Below are positions 35,148 to 42,651 of a DNA stretch of 64,000 nucleotides, piece by piece. Origin of the DNA: Candidatus Desulforudis audaxviator MP104C (GTDB taxonomy: Bacteria > Bacillota > Desulfotomaculia > Desulfotomaculales > Desulforudaceae). The translations under genes were made by a program, and so were the position numbers. Below the pieces are notes generated by a model, which was not told where the DNA came from, ran no database searches, and saw only the letters and a list, made by a program, of their open reading frames with translations. Location of the stretch: assembly GCF_000018425.1 (NCBI RefSeq), contig NC_010424.1, positions 1,566,501 to 1,630,500 on the forward strand. Reading direction: 5' to 3'. Numbering within the stretch: the stretch's first letter is position 1; the number at the start of each line of letters is the position of its first letter.

Positions 35148-35618
35148 CCGCCGGTTTTTCCCGGCTTGGGCTTTAACGAGTGTTACCTTGCTGGGGTTTA
35201 TTTGTGCGCTTATTGTTTTTGTTATTGTGGTTTAGAGAAGATGGAAACAATATTTTGTGCGAAGTGAAGGCCCCGGAAGGGATTGTGTACGGTATGGATG
35301 AATGGAAATAGTTATGGTGCGTATTCCGGTGAAATCGGCCACCTGTTCCGGTTTTTCCCGGCCACCCGTTCCGGAGTTTCCGGCCGGGGGTCGGAGCGTA
35401 GCGCTGCGGGCGCCTGATGCGCCGCCGTCACCGCCAAAGCCTTGCCGCCGTAGGCTTCAAGGCCGCTCCAGGGAATTTCCAGTTCGCCCGTTTTCCGGTC
35501 GGGAATACGCGTTTATATACCCCCGCCGGAATTTTGCACATCCGGCCTTCCGCGAAGCCTAGAGAATTAAGGCTTTCCGGGCTGGAAGATACTAGCAAAG
35601 CGTGACATTCGACTTGGT
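35148..35618. other. non-coding stretch with an IS21-type terminal repeat relic
   Basis: At 35326-35390 the words CGGCCACCTGTTCCGG and CGGCCACCCGTTCCGG follow each other with a further TTCCGGCC, the multiple-repeat layout seen at ends of IS21-family elements (transposase binding sites). No istA/istB genes are present. The rest shows no supported gene. Confidence 0.45.
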
Positions 35619-36231
35619 TTAACCTGCCGCCCGGTTCCTTTCCCTGCTCCTCTGTTTGCGGGCGCGGGTATGGTCGCGCTCGACCATCCGGCGGCAGGTG
35701 TCGGAGCAATACTTGTTCTTCTCTTTCCCAGGCTCGTCTTTCCCAGGCTCGGGCACGAAGAGCTTCTTGCAGGTCTCGCACCTCTTCTCCCGCTTCTCCC
35801 TGGCCTCCCGGTCCACGGACACCACAGCACCGCAGGCGAAGTACTTTTCTCTCGCGGGCGGGTAGGCGTCCCTGATGTGCCGCCCGCAGTCCAGGCAGGA
35901 GACCTCCACCCAAGCCTGCCTGTTTTCAGGCGGCCGCCAGGCGGGGAGATGCAGCGGCCCTTGCTCTTCTTCCCGTGTCTCCCGCCGCCAGGAGCGGCCC
36001 GAGTCCTGCACCGTGCGGTCGAATTTCTCCTTGGCGTCGGGGTTCCAGAAGCCGTTGTGCGCCCTGGTGTGGAACGTCGGTGCTGATCCCGCACCCCGGG
36101 CACCTGGCGTAGCAAGTGTAATTGTCCCACACGAACACCTGGGACCTGCCGCAGTAGGGACACCAGGCGACGCCCTTCTTCGGGTCGGGCTTGAAGCTCT
36201 CGGGCGGGTGTGTCAGACTCGTGCCAGGCAT
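35619..36231 (-). pseudogene. zinc-finger protein of mobile-element type, frameshifted
   Basis: The first part reads MPGTSLTHPPESFKPDPKKG, WCPYCGRSQVFVWDNYTCYA and RCPGCGIST. After a frameshift near 36074-36077 (one extra or two missing bases) it continues FHTRAHNGFWNPDAKEKF, then SCLDCGRHIRDAY, RCETCKKLFVPEP and KYCSDTCRRMVERDHTRARK. So three CxxC pairs plus a HNH-like or DUF-type basic end. Start at 36231 behind AAAGGAGGT. The first part matches the CPYC/GCGIS style of phage and plasmid proteins. Either a real pseudogene or a sequencing indel. Confidence 0.65.
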
Positions 36232-36342
36232 ACTTTTGCCGTTCACCTCCTTTCGGCCCTGCCCGCCCCGGGCGGGTTTCTGCTCCCTGAAAACAGAAAG
36301 GGCCGGGATTTCTCCCGGCCCGTCTCTCACCGCACCTTCGGC

Positions 36343-36669
36343 CTACGCCCGCTTCTCCTGCTCCCTCCTGATCGCCTCCGCGATCCAGGACCGCAGAAGG
36401 GTTTGGTAGGGTATGTCCTTCTCCTTCGCTATCCGCTTCGCCGCCTCTATCTGCGACACCCGCAGCCGCAGGGTCACGCGCTTGGTCTTGGACCGCTCCG
36501 CGATCTTCGCAGCCAGCTCGGGCGCAAGCTCCACCTCGTCGGGCTCAAACAGACCCTTTTCCATCGCCTCGGCGAAGCTGTACCGGTCGAAAAACTCCGC
36601 CACCTCTTCCTCGCTGGTGAATTCCGGTATCTCGTCGCCTTTAAACTCCGGCAACTCTTTCCTCGGCAT
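36343..36669 (-). CDS. brnA: BrnA-like antitoxin
   Basis: 108 residues. Acidic N-terminus (EFTSEEEVAEFFDRYSFAEA), C-terminal ribbon-helix-helix (KRVTLRLRVSQIEAAKRIAK, then IPYQTLLRSWIAEAI). This is the BrnA layout: it neutralises the BrnT RNase and represses its own operon. It overlaps the toxin gene by 29 bp at its 5' end, so toxin then antitoxin are read from one mRNA. Confidence 0.85.
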   Translation of the reverse strand: MPRKELPEFKGDEIPEFTSEEEVAEFFDRYSFAEAMEKGLFEPDEVELAPELAAKIAERSKTKRVTLRLRVSQIEAAKRIAKEKDIPYQTLLRSWIAEAIRREQEKRA

Positions 36670-36949
36670 CTCTCAACCCCTCCTTGTCGCGGCGGTAGTA
36701 CCGCCTCTCGGCGGCCGTCATATCGCGGGCCGTGACCACCCGGACGACACCGCCCGGCTTCACCACGAACACCACGAAGAGGTACCGCCCCGCATCAGTG
36801 CGCCCGAACACGGCCTTTAAACTCTTCCGCGCCCTGCGGAACAAAGGCCCGCCGAAGAAGGCTTCTTCGGTCTCTTCCGGCCTCACGCCGTGCCTGGCGA
36901 TGTGTCCGACGTTCCGGGCGTCCCACTCGAACCGCGTTATCTTCTCCAA
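36641..36949 (-). CDS. brnT: BrnT-like ribonuclease toxin
   Basis: 102 residues. FEWDARNVGHIARHGVRPEE is the BrnT opening with the catalytic-type Asp/His, followed by FGRTDAGRYLFVVFVVKPGG and VRVVTARDMTAAERRYYRR, the RelE/BrnT C-terminal pattern with conserved Arg-Asp-Met. It acts as an mRNA interferase in known systems. All family residues I can recall are present, so the pair is likely functional, unlike its neighbours in the island. Confidence 0.88.
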   Translation of the reverse strand: MEKITRFEWDARNVGHIARHGVRPEETEEAFFGGPLFRRARKSLKAVFGRTDAGRYLFVVFVVKPGGVVRVVTARDMTAAERRYYRRDKEGLRDAEERVAGV

Positions 36950-37051
36950 GCGGCTCCACCTACCTTAATCTTACCGTTATCTTACCGTTCCGTGTTGCTC
37001 TTGTCAATACAAAGGACCGGGAGAGCGCTCCCGGCCCCGCTTCCTAAGCGT

Positions 37052-37195
37052 TTAATCCGGCGGCCACTCTCGTTTCGATATAAGCGAGAGTTCGGCTAAG
37101 GCGTCTTCGCGGGCCTCCCACTTCGGTTTGGGAGGTAATTCGTTCTCGAAATCTTCTTGCTCTCGGATATGGCGGATCGCCGCCGCGAAGATGTT
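37052..37195 (-). other. open frame without start codon (hypothetical remnant)
   Basis: A minus-strand frame reads YKNIFAAAIRHIREQEDFEN then PPKPKWEAREDALAELSLIS and ends KREWPPD-stop at 37052. It looks coding and follows the HTH gene directly, but has no ATG/GTG/TTG start. The 13-mer CTTAGAGCTTTAA is repeated at the junction, so a duplication or deletion may have fused or separated it from the gene before. Confidence 0.35.
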
Positions 37196-37211
37196 CTTAT
37201 AAAGCTCTAAG

Positions 37212-37833
37212 TTAAAGCTCTAAGTGCGGTTCGACCGGGTAACCGCGCCGCCACGCTTCGTATACCAGCGGCTCGGACTGAACTCCCCATTCCCGGTGAA
37301 CCTTCCAGGTGCGCTGCTTCGTCATCGCCCAGAGGATGTTGACGATGATTTCGCGGGCTTCTCCCTCGAAACCTTCCTCGGGGAGCAACGCGTCCCACAG
37401 CAGGGCGGGAAGCTCCTTGAAAATCCTTTCGGTTAGCAGGTACTTTTCCGTGCCTGGAAACCATAACCGAGCGACCAACGCGGCGTACAGGTCGCGTAGG
37501 TCGGGGCGGTCTTTGTTCAGCAACTCGACGCACTTTTCCCGTCTCGAATCCGCCCCGCTCATCGCGGCTTCCCGCCTCCTTCCGGTGCTTTCTTTCCGCG
37601 CCCGGGACTTAACTATCTCGGGGTGATCTCGGAGTGCCGGTATCAGCGCGGGGTCGTACACCGCGAATTCACGCTGGTGCGGTATTTTCATAAACCCACA
37701 AGGTTCCGCCACCTTCCTCACCGCGGCGACAGTAACGCCCAATATATCGGCCATTCTGGACGCTGAGATGCCGGGGGTGGCCCTTAAGCAACCGGCCGTA
37801 TGGCTTTAGATCCAAGTCTTTGGGGTCTTGCAA
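37212..37833 (-). pseudogene. HTH-domain island protein, frameshifted in a G5 run
   Basis: From a TTG at 37833 (GGAGGGAGG upstream) the frame reads QDPKDLDLKPYGRLLKGHP; one extra base in the run at 37773-37777 breaks it, and the other frame continues GISASRMADILGVTVAAVRK, a clear helix-turn-helix, then EFAVYDPALIPALRDHPEIV and a C-terminal domain (LWDALLPEEGFEGEAREIIV). Joined, the protein has about 206 residues. A shorter ATG start at 37754 would miss the first helix of the HTH and lacks a ribosome binding site. Confidence 0.6.
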
Positions 37834-37932
37834 AAGATCGCCTCCCTCCTCTTTGGTTGGTTTGGGCCGGGTGGCCCTGCAAATGGGGAGCGGCCCGGTT
37901 GGGCCGTTCCCTTGAGTCTCGCTCGGTTTTTC

Positions 37933-38224
37933 TTACGCGCCCGCCTCTTCGGGCAGTTTCAGCGGGACGCTCCGCGCGTACAGCACGTCCGGGTCTAGGT
38001 CGGCCCCGTTCGGCCAGACCACGGTGCCGGCGCCCGGGTCAACCTTCACCTGCCGGAAGAAGGCCGGGTCTTTCAGCGGCTCGAAGACCGGCCCCTCAAG
38101 GAAGGGGGCGCACGCTGACCACCCGGTATTCTTCCGTCTCGAACTCCAGGATCAGGTGATGACTCCCGATGGGGTACGCGCTGCGGATTTCGTGCAGGAC
38201 GGTTTCCACTCCATTGCTGTACAT
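37933..38224 (-). pseudogene. DUF2442-domain protein, frameshifted
   Basis: From the ATG at 38224 (GAGGTG upstream): MYSNGVETVLHEIRSAYPIG, LILEFETEEYRVVSVRPL, then a stop at 38096-38098. The other frame continues LEGPVFEPLKDPAFFRQVKV and DPGAGTVVWPNGADLDPDVL to a stop at 37933. The join (RPL-LEG) reconstructs the DUF2442 signature; one base is extra (or two missing) near 38100. DUF2442 proteins often accompany DUF4160 toxins-antitoxin-like genes; no partner is seen. Confidence 0.7.
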
Positions 38225-38289
38225 TTCCGTCACCTCATTTCGGCGCGGGCACCTTGAACAAGGATTTGCCTTGCTGCGCCCGGTGGCAG

Positions 38290-38436
38290 TTACCGCTTGG
38301 CCCGCGCCAGGCCCTCGTCTCGGTGCCCGTGCGCCAGCACCAGGCCACCGGCGGCAGCGAGGGCGGCGAAGAGAAGAACATCCGGCACGGCCGCGCCGCG
38401 CTCGTCGCAGAGAAAGAGAAACGACAAAACATTCAT
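38290..38436 (-). CDS. small membrane protein of the island
   Basis: 48 residues, MNVLSFLFLCDERGAAVPDV then LLFAALAAAGGLVLAHGH and a basic end. Start at 38436 behind GGGAGGAAAATGCG. One hydrophobic helix. No family recognised. It directly precedes the DUF2442 relic. Confidence 0.5.
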   Translation of the reverse strand: MNVLSFLFLCDERGAAVPDVLLFAALAAAGGLVLAHGHRDEGLARAKR

Positions 38437-38472
38437 CGCATTTTCCTCCCGCGGTATTTTGGTGTCAGCTTG

Positions 38473-38850
38473 CTATATCGGAACGCCGTGGCATCCCGCT
38501 TCGCCGCCCGCCCCCGCCAGTTTCGCCGCGGCGATTTCGGGGTCGCTCTCGTCTATGTTACGCCGCCAATTCCAAACACCCGCTAGAGCGCAGACTGGCA
38601 GGCCGTGCGCCCAGCCAGCGAGGGGCTTAAACTCGCCCTCAGTGATCCATATCTCGGGTTCGTTTAAGTCTAACCTTGGCGGCACAAAGAGCCTAGGCGA
38701 TACCCCCGCAGGTCGGTTATACTTCTGCGTTTTACCCGGCTTGTCCCGCCCGGGCGCGTCATGGTGTTTTTCGAGGGGTTTTGGCAGCAGGATCAAAGTG
38801 GTCCTTTTGGTGGTTTTTACGCCGTCCTGGGAGACTGGATTACTTCGCAT
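38473..38850 (-). pseudogene. toprim/DUF3854-type primase fragment
   Basis: 125 residues. RPAGVSPRLFVPPRLDLNEP then EIWITEGEFKPLAGWAHGLP and VCALAGVWNWRRN. The strand-helix ITEGEfKal...VaLgGVW is the start of the toprim-like DUF3854 domain used by plasmid/phage primases and helicases. What precedes (TTKRTTLILLPKPLEKHH) does not look native and the rest of the domain after ALAGVW is lost, so this is a fragment of a replication protein. Confidence 0.55.
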
Positions 38851-38909
38851 TCGCCGATTTCCAGTGAAGATAAAGATACCTGAGCTTGACCGCCTGAACC
38901 CTTGCTTTC

Positions 38910-39017
38910 TTACTGTGCGGGTGCGCCGTATACCGCTTTTGCCAACCCACCGGGCGTGTTGATGCCACGGCTCACGGCTTCCAGAACGATCTGCTTACGC
39001 TTTTTCAACCGCCGCAT
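38910..39017 (-). CDS. very small basic protein of the island
   Basis: 35 residues: MRRLKKRKQIVLEAVSRGIN, TPGGLAKAVYGAPAQ. ATG at 39017 behind GGAGTGATAAG. It looks like a short helix-turn-helix (LEAVSRGINTPGGLAKAVYG) of the winged or Cro-like kind, possibly the first part of a longer lost protein. Confidence 0.4.
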   Translation of the reverse strand: MRRLKKRKQIVLEAVSRGINTPGGLAKAVYGAPAQ

Positions 39018-39184
39018 ATCTTATCACTCCGTCAAAATTTTTCGGCCGGTTCGCCCGACTCCTACCAAGCGGAAGGCCCCGCACCTCCTCCGGCGCAGGG
39101 CCTCCCTTGCTAATCTCTTGCTAATCCACGCCCGGAAACAAGCGGGTTTCCGGGGACACCCGACCGCTCCTCCCGGTGAAACAG

Positions 39185-39217
39185 AAAAACCCGCAAAGCC
39201 TTGATTTTCGCGGGTTT
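39185..39217 (-). terminator. terminator downstream of tRNA-Arg(CCG)
   Basis: AAACCCGC / GCGGGTTT stem followed by TTTTTCTGTTT on the minus strand, 14 bp after the tRNA 3' end. Confidence 0.75.
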
Positions 39218-39230
39218 ACGCTTGCCTGTA

Positions 39231-39305
39231 TGGTGCGCCCGGCAGGAGTCGAACCTGCGCACCTGGCTCCGGAGGCCAGCGCTCTATCCACTGAGCTACG
39301 GGCGC
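39231..39305 (-). tRNA. tRNA-Arg (anticodon CCG)
   Basis: 75-base cloverleaf. Acceptor GCGCCCG/CGGGCGC, anticodon loop CTCCGGA on a CTGGC/GCCAG stem, CCA encoded. It marks the right border of the decayed island at 35300-39230, a usual integration point for mobile elements. Confidence 0.97.
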
Positions 39306-39377
39306 AATGCACAAATAAGTATACCGCAAATTTAACGTTGACGCAACCCCGATAATTTTACAGTGCACACAGTCCAA

Positions 39378-40310
39378 TTACAGTCCGTTGTCGCGCTGCG
39401 CTTGCTTCAAGATGCCGGCCGAGTAACAGAGTGCCTGCTGCTCTTCCGGCGCAAGGGGTATATCCAGCACCTTCACCCGCCCCCGACGGCCCACGATGGT
39501 AGGCAGGCTGAAGGCCGTATCCGTTACCCCGTAGTACCCGTCCACCAGTCCGGAAACGGTCAGGACGCTTTCCTGGTCCCGTACCACGGCCTCGCAGATC
39601 CGCCGCACGCTCAGGCTCACCCCGTAATAGGTGGCTCCTTTGCGAGCGATGATTTCGGCCGCCGCCCGGCGCACCCGCTCGGACAGATCCTGTCGGTCAG
39701 GCCGCGGCACCCCGCGCCGGTCGCAAAAATCGTCCACGTGTATCCCGGCAATGGCCGCCCGGCTCCAGACAAACACCTCCGAATCGCCGTGCTCTCCCAG
39801 CACGTAAGCGTGCACGTTCCGGCCGTCCACCCGGCAGTGGCGGCTCAACAAGTACCGGAAACGCGCGCTGTCCAGAACGGTGCCGGAACCGATAACGGCG
39901 TTTTCGGGCAACCCGGAAAAGCGTAGGGCGGCGTAGGTGAGTACATCCACCGGGTTGGTAACCATCAGCAGCACCCCGCCGTTCCAGTACCGGAGCAACC
40001 GGTCCATCACGTCCCGGACTACTTTGACGTTCCGGGCGGCGAGTTCCAGGCGCGTTTCCCCGGGGCGCTGGTTCGCGCCTGCAGCAAAGATAACGATTAA
40101 GGCGTCCCGGCAGTCCTCGTAATCGCCGGCGTAGATTCGGACCGGCCCGGTAAACGGGGTGCCGTCGGCGATGTCCATCGCCTCCCCTTCGGCCCGGTCC
40201 CGGTTGATATCGATCAGGACCAGTTCGTTAGCCAGGTCCGCGGTCAGCAAGGTATAGGCCACGGTCGCCCCCACTGCCCCCGCGCCAACAACAACCACTT
40301 TTACAGCCAC
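39378..40310 (-). CDS. ldh: L-lactate dehydrogenase
   Basis: 310 residues. NAD-binding VVVVGAGAVGATVAYTL at the N-terminus, Asp in LVLIDINRDRAEGEA selecting NAD, FAAGANQRPGETRLEL in which Gln at the specificity position (GANQRPGE) and Arg are typical of lactate rather than malate dehydrogenase, LMVTNPVDVLTY, and the active-site His in LGEHGDSEVFVWS. It interconverts pyruvate and lactate. Monocistronic; no fructose-1,6-bisphosphate site was checked. Confidence 0.92.
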   Translation of the reverse strand: MAVKVVVVGAGAVGATVAYTLLTADLANELVLIDINRDRAEGEAMDIADGTPFTGPVRIYAGDYEDCRDALIVIFAAGANQRPGETRLELAARNVKVVRDVMDRLLRYWNGGVLLMVTNPVDVLTYAALRFSGLPENAVIGSGTVLDSARFRYLLSRHCRVDGRNVHAYVLGEHGDSEVFVWSRAAIAGIHVDDFCDRRGVPRPDRQDLSERVRRAAAEIIARKGATYYGVSLSVRRICEAVVRDQESVLTVSGLVDGYYGVTDTAFSLPTIVGRRGRVKVLDIPLAPEEQQALCYSAGILKQAQRDNGL

Positions 40311-40372
40311 GGAATAGTCACCTCCGGACGGCGTTTCCCGGGGACCGGGAATAGCACCCTTCTAGAGCGTAA

Positions 40373-40389
40373 ATACTCTTTAAGAGTAT
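40373..40389. promoter_or_regulatory. palindrome upstream of a small gene
   Basis: ATACTCTT-T-AAGAGTAT, eight-base perfect arms around one base, 30 bp before the small gene at 40418 and 60 bp upstream of the ldh start. Possible operator in the divergent ldh / small-gene region. Confidence 0.45.
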
Positions 40390-40417
40390 AACCAGTTCAA
40401 AAAAGGAGGGCAACAAG

Positions 40418-40579
40418 TTGTTCAGAGCGCTTTCTTGGATCCTGAAGGTGCTTCTGGTACGGTTCGTCTGGAACAAGGCCATGGGAGGGGTTCGGCGGCG
40501 GACGACCAGAGTCTTCACTTTGGATAATCTGCTCGGACAATCAGTGGCCACGTGGTGGCAGATGCGTAAACTCAAATAG
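40418..40579 (+). CDS. small basic protein, unknown
   Basis: 53 residues from TTG at 40418 behind GGAGGG: MFRALSWILKVLLVRFVWNK then MGGVRRRTTRVFTLDNLLGQ and SVATWWQMRKLK. An N-terminal amphipathic/hydrophobic helix and Trp-rich end suggest membrane association. No homologue recognised. Convergent with the following minus-strand gene, 20 bp apart. Confidence 0.55.
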   Translation: MFRALSWILKVLLVRFVWNKAMGGVRRRTTRVFTLDNLLGQSVATWWQMRKLK

Positions 40580-40598
40580 CTTTGGCGGGTCAAGACCG

Positions 40599-41126
40599 TC
40601 AGTAGCCCCAGCGGTACTCGAAATCAGCAATCCGCCAGCCAGACCCGGTGCGGACCAGATCCCAGCGTCCCTCACCGGAAAACTCGGCATTGTCGGTCCA
40701 GTCCCGGAAATAGAGGTCCGCCGTCACCCGGGCCCGGTCCTTGCCGATCCAGAAATCCGTCCACCTCAGGATCGACGCCGGGTTAACGTTGTCGGTCCGC
40801 CATTGATCCCAGACTGCTTCGGTCACGGTGCCCAGGGCCGGATCCGTGTATATCCCGGCCAGGATACGTTCCAGCTCAGCCCGGTCCCTCGCCTGGGTAT
40901 AGTCCAGCGACCCGACCGCACGTTCGATCACCCGCTCAATATCCTGTTCATCACCGGCTTGCCCACCGTAGTGACCGGCCTGACCGCCGAGAATCACCGG
41001 CCGGAAAAAAACCAGCAGCCCCAGTCCAGCCAGGATCAGGCCATAAATGAGGTACCGCTTCAAAACACCCACCCTGTAATATTTTACCAATACTACAGTG
41101 TCGGTGCTACCACATAAAAACCTCAT
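40599..41126 (-). CDS. membrane-anchored protein with NTF2-like C-terminal domain
   Basis: 175 residues in the longest frame. Signal anchor (YLIYGLILAGLGLLVFF), a Gly-rich spacer, then a domain of about 115 residues (DIERVIERAVGSLDYTQARD, LRWTDFWIGKDRARVTADLY, WDLVRTGSGWRIADFEYRWG) with the SnoaL/NTF2-like style of a cone-shaped fold. The true start is probably a GTG or TTG near 41063-41069 after GGGTGG rather than the frame's first codon. Function unknown. Confidence 0.6.
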   Translation of the reverse strand: MRFLCGSTDTVVLVKYYRVGVLKRYLIYGLILAGLGLLVFFRPVILGGQAGHYGGQAGDEQDIERVIERAVGSLDYTQARDRAELERILAGIYTDPALGTVTEAVWDQWRTDNVNPASILRWTDFWIGKDRARVTADLYFRDWTDNAEFSGEGRWDLVRTGSGWRIADFEYRWGY

Positions 41127-41194
41127 ATCTGTCGAACTTCTGGAAACAAATAAAACAAAATATTAACGTAGATTGTCTGGAGGAGGTACCGTCC

Positions 41195-41380
41195 TTGAAG
41201 GCTCAGTATATGCAGTCCTGCATCGCCCACCTGCAGAACACCGCCGGCGATCTTAATGTCTTGGCCGGCAGCGTGACCAATCCCGAAGCCAAACAGGAAC
41301 TCCAGAAGGCCTGCGCCTCCCTGAATGCCTGTTTGCAGGAGTGCCGGACCGCATTGGACAAACTCGGTCAACCAACTTAG
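41195..41380 (+). CDS. small cysteine-containing helical protein A
   Basis: 61 residues, TTG start at 41195 behind GGAGGAGGT. Helical, with Cys at 9, 40, 46 and 50: YMQSCIAHLQNTAGDLNVLA, then EAKQELQKACASLNACLQEC. It is paralogous to the next gene (same length core, same spacing of hydrophobic residues and cysteines). Function unknown; a metal- or redox-related four-helix bundle dimer is conceivable. Confidence 0.6.
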   Translation: MKAQYMQSCIAHLQNTAGDLNVLAGSVTNPEAKQELQKACASLNACLQECRTALDKLGQPT

Positions 41381-41416
41381 GTGAGGGCCGGAAAAACGGC
41401 CCGGGGAGGTGGAATC

Positions 41417-41596
41417 GTGGCACTGGAAAGTGAATTCTTGCGGTCCTGCCTGGGAAACTGCCTGATCGCGATCAGTGACCTGGAGCATTTACTCTGCATA
41501 ATCGATGATCCGGATGCAGTAAATGCCCTGCAGGCCGCACGGCAGTCCCTGGACCGGTGCGTGGAGCACTGTGAGTTCGCCTACAAACTGATCTAG
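41417..41596 (+). CDS. small cysteine-containing helical protein B
   Basis: 59 residues from GTG at 41417 behind GGGGAGG. SCLGNCLIAISDLEHLLCII and DDPDAVNALQAARQSLDRCV then EHC. Same build as protein A (41195-41380), with Cys pairs CLGNC and CVEHC at either end. The two genes are 36 bp apart and surely co-transcribed. Confidence 0.6.
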   Translation: MALESEFLRSCLGNCLIAISDLEHLLCIIDDPDAVNALQAARQSLDRCVEHCEFAYKLI

Positions 41597-41706
41597 GACT
41601 CGTCCCGCTCCTTGACCCGTCGCCGGCCGGAGTAGATCACGCCGCCGGCCAACACCAGAAGGGTGATTAGAAGCGCTGCACCCAATATCTCCAACGCAAG
41701 ACTCAT
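41593..41706 (-). CDS. small single-helix membrane protein
   Basis: 37 residues: MSLALEILGAALLITLLVLA then GGVIYSGRRRVKERDES. One transmembrane helix and a charged cytoplasmic tail. ATG at 41706 overlaps the stop of the upstream small gene (ATGA). It ends antisense to the stop of protein B. Confidence 0.55.
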   Translation of the reverse strand: MSLALEILGAALLITLLVLAGGVIYSGRRRVKERDES

Positions 41707-41846
41707 TGCCGGCTTACCCCTTCTCCGGGCCGTTCCGTGAGCCCCGACTGGGGCACCGGCTCCCGGATGCGCCACAGCAAGTAAAAAGACAACACCCCCA
41801 GTCCCAACACAAGCACGGCTTCCCAAAAGCCCCGTTCTCCACGCAT
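41703..41846 (-). CDS. small single-helix membrane protein
   Basis: 47 residues: MRGERGFWEAVLVLGLGVLS, FYLLWRIREPVPQSGLTE and a polar end. ATG at 41846 with GGGCGAGGG upstream. One transmembrane helix. The ATGA overlap with the next gene at 41703-41706 implies coupled translation of two tiny membrane proteins. Confidence 0.55.
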   Translation of the reverse strand: MRGERGFWEAVLVLGLGVLSFYLLWRIREPVPQSGLTERPGEGVSRQ

Positions 41847-41899
41847 TCCCTCGCCCCCTTAAAAGCCATTGTTTCCCCGGGGGCTGAGTTTATGCGTCC

Positions 41900-42148
41900 C
41901 TATGGGGCCGACATCTGCCCAAACCACCGTACAACGAAGGTGAGCGCCAATACCGCGGCCACAAAAATCGCCACATGCCGGAAAACCAGGTTTGACTGCT
42001 TTGACCGGGCGCTCTTTTTTCCCCGGGGCAATTCAAACTTGATCCGGTCACCGTCAAAAGTGGTCCGGGCCTTCCGCTTGCGGGCGGCGTCAAACTGGTA
42101 GACGTTGCCCTTCCGGCGCGCCTCTTTTTCGTCAGTCTTCGCCGTCAT
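41900..42148 (-). CDS. small tail-anchored membrane protein
   Basis: 82 residues. Basic N-terminal half (GNVYQFDAARKRKARTTFDG, ELPRGKKSARSKQSN) and a C-terminal hydrophobic helix VAIFVAAVLALTFVVRWFG. The ATG at 42148 overlaps the end of the previous gene. This topology (long basic cytoplasmic part, single C-terminal helix) resembles small division or sporulation-type proteins; function unknown. Confidence 0.55.
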   Translation of the reverse strand: MTAKTDEKEARRKGNVYQFDAARKRKARTTFDGDRIKFELPRGKKSARSKQSNLVFRHVAIFVAAVLALTFVVRWFGQMSAP

Positions 42149-42410
42149 CGTGACTGGGATACTCCCTGTCCAGCAGGTCCGTGTATTTGTCTGGAATCGG
42201 AATAACGTGGGTCTTTGGTTCCTGACCCGCGCCGCCGATCTCAAATACGAGGTCGTATCCGTGGCCGGAGGCGCGCTTTTGCGGCCGCCAGTAGTTGAGA
42301 GACTTCCCTGGCGACGAGACTGCCTCCGCGACCGTCTGGTCACACCAACGAAAGAATTCTTCCCGGATCGGTGAATACAACTCCACCAGGACACCCCCAA
42401 TCATCATATT
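42132..42410 (-). CDS. hypothetical soluble protein
   Basis: About 92 residues from the ATG pair at 42410/42407: MIGGVLVELYSPIREEFFRW then SSPGKSLNYWRPQKRASGHG and TDLLDREYPSHDDGED. No family recognised. The longer frame to 42614 runs through the small gene at 42443-42529 and is unlikely. It overlaps the tail-anchored gene by 17 bp. Confidence 0.45.
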   Translation of the reverse strand, partial: NMMIGGVLVELYSPIREEFFRWCDQTVAEAVSSPGKSLNYWRPQKRASGHGYDLVFEIGGAGQEPKTHVIPIPDKYTDLLDREYPSHDDGED

Positions 42411-42442
42411 CGCGGGCGCCGCCGGCGCCCGGATACCTACCG

Positions 42443-42529
42443 TCAGCCCCCGCCAAAGTTGCGCATGATCCAGAAAAACGCCGCCACTACCGCGACCAGC
42501 AGTATGATTTCCGTTATCCGCATCGGCAT
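42443..42529 (-). CDS. 28-residue membrane peptide
   Basis: MPMRITEIILLVAVVAAFFW then IMRNFGGG. ATG at 42529 preceded by GGAAGGGCGGT. It is essentially one transmembrane helix. First of three small co-directional genes. Confidence 0.4.
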   Translation of the reverse strand: MPMRITEIILLVAVVAAFFWIMRNFGGG

Positions 42530-42651
42530 ACCGCCCTTCCACAATTCGCACTCTATATATTTTACCAGTTTGAAAGCTAAAACACCACGTGCTGTCAATG
42601 CAAGTCCGTGTCAAGACTTAGTAGGCGATCTCCCAGCCGATTTAATTTGAA

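Noticed and set aside
35567-36163. 198-residue minus-strand frame rich in Arg/Pro/Gly
   Set aside because: Shadow of the zinc-finger pseudogene; its cysteines show no pattern and the other frames hold the CxxC pairs.
37800-38159. 119-residue plus-strand frame
   Set aside because: Antisense to the DUF2442 relic and the 5' end of the HTH gene; no ribosome binding site.
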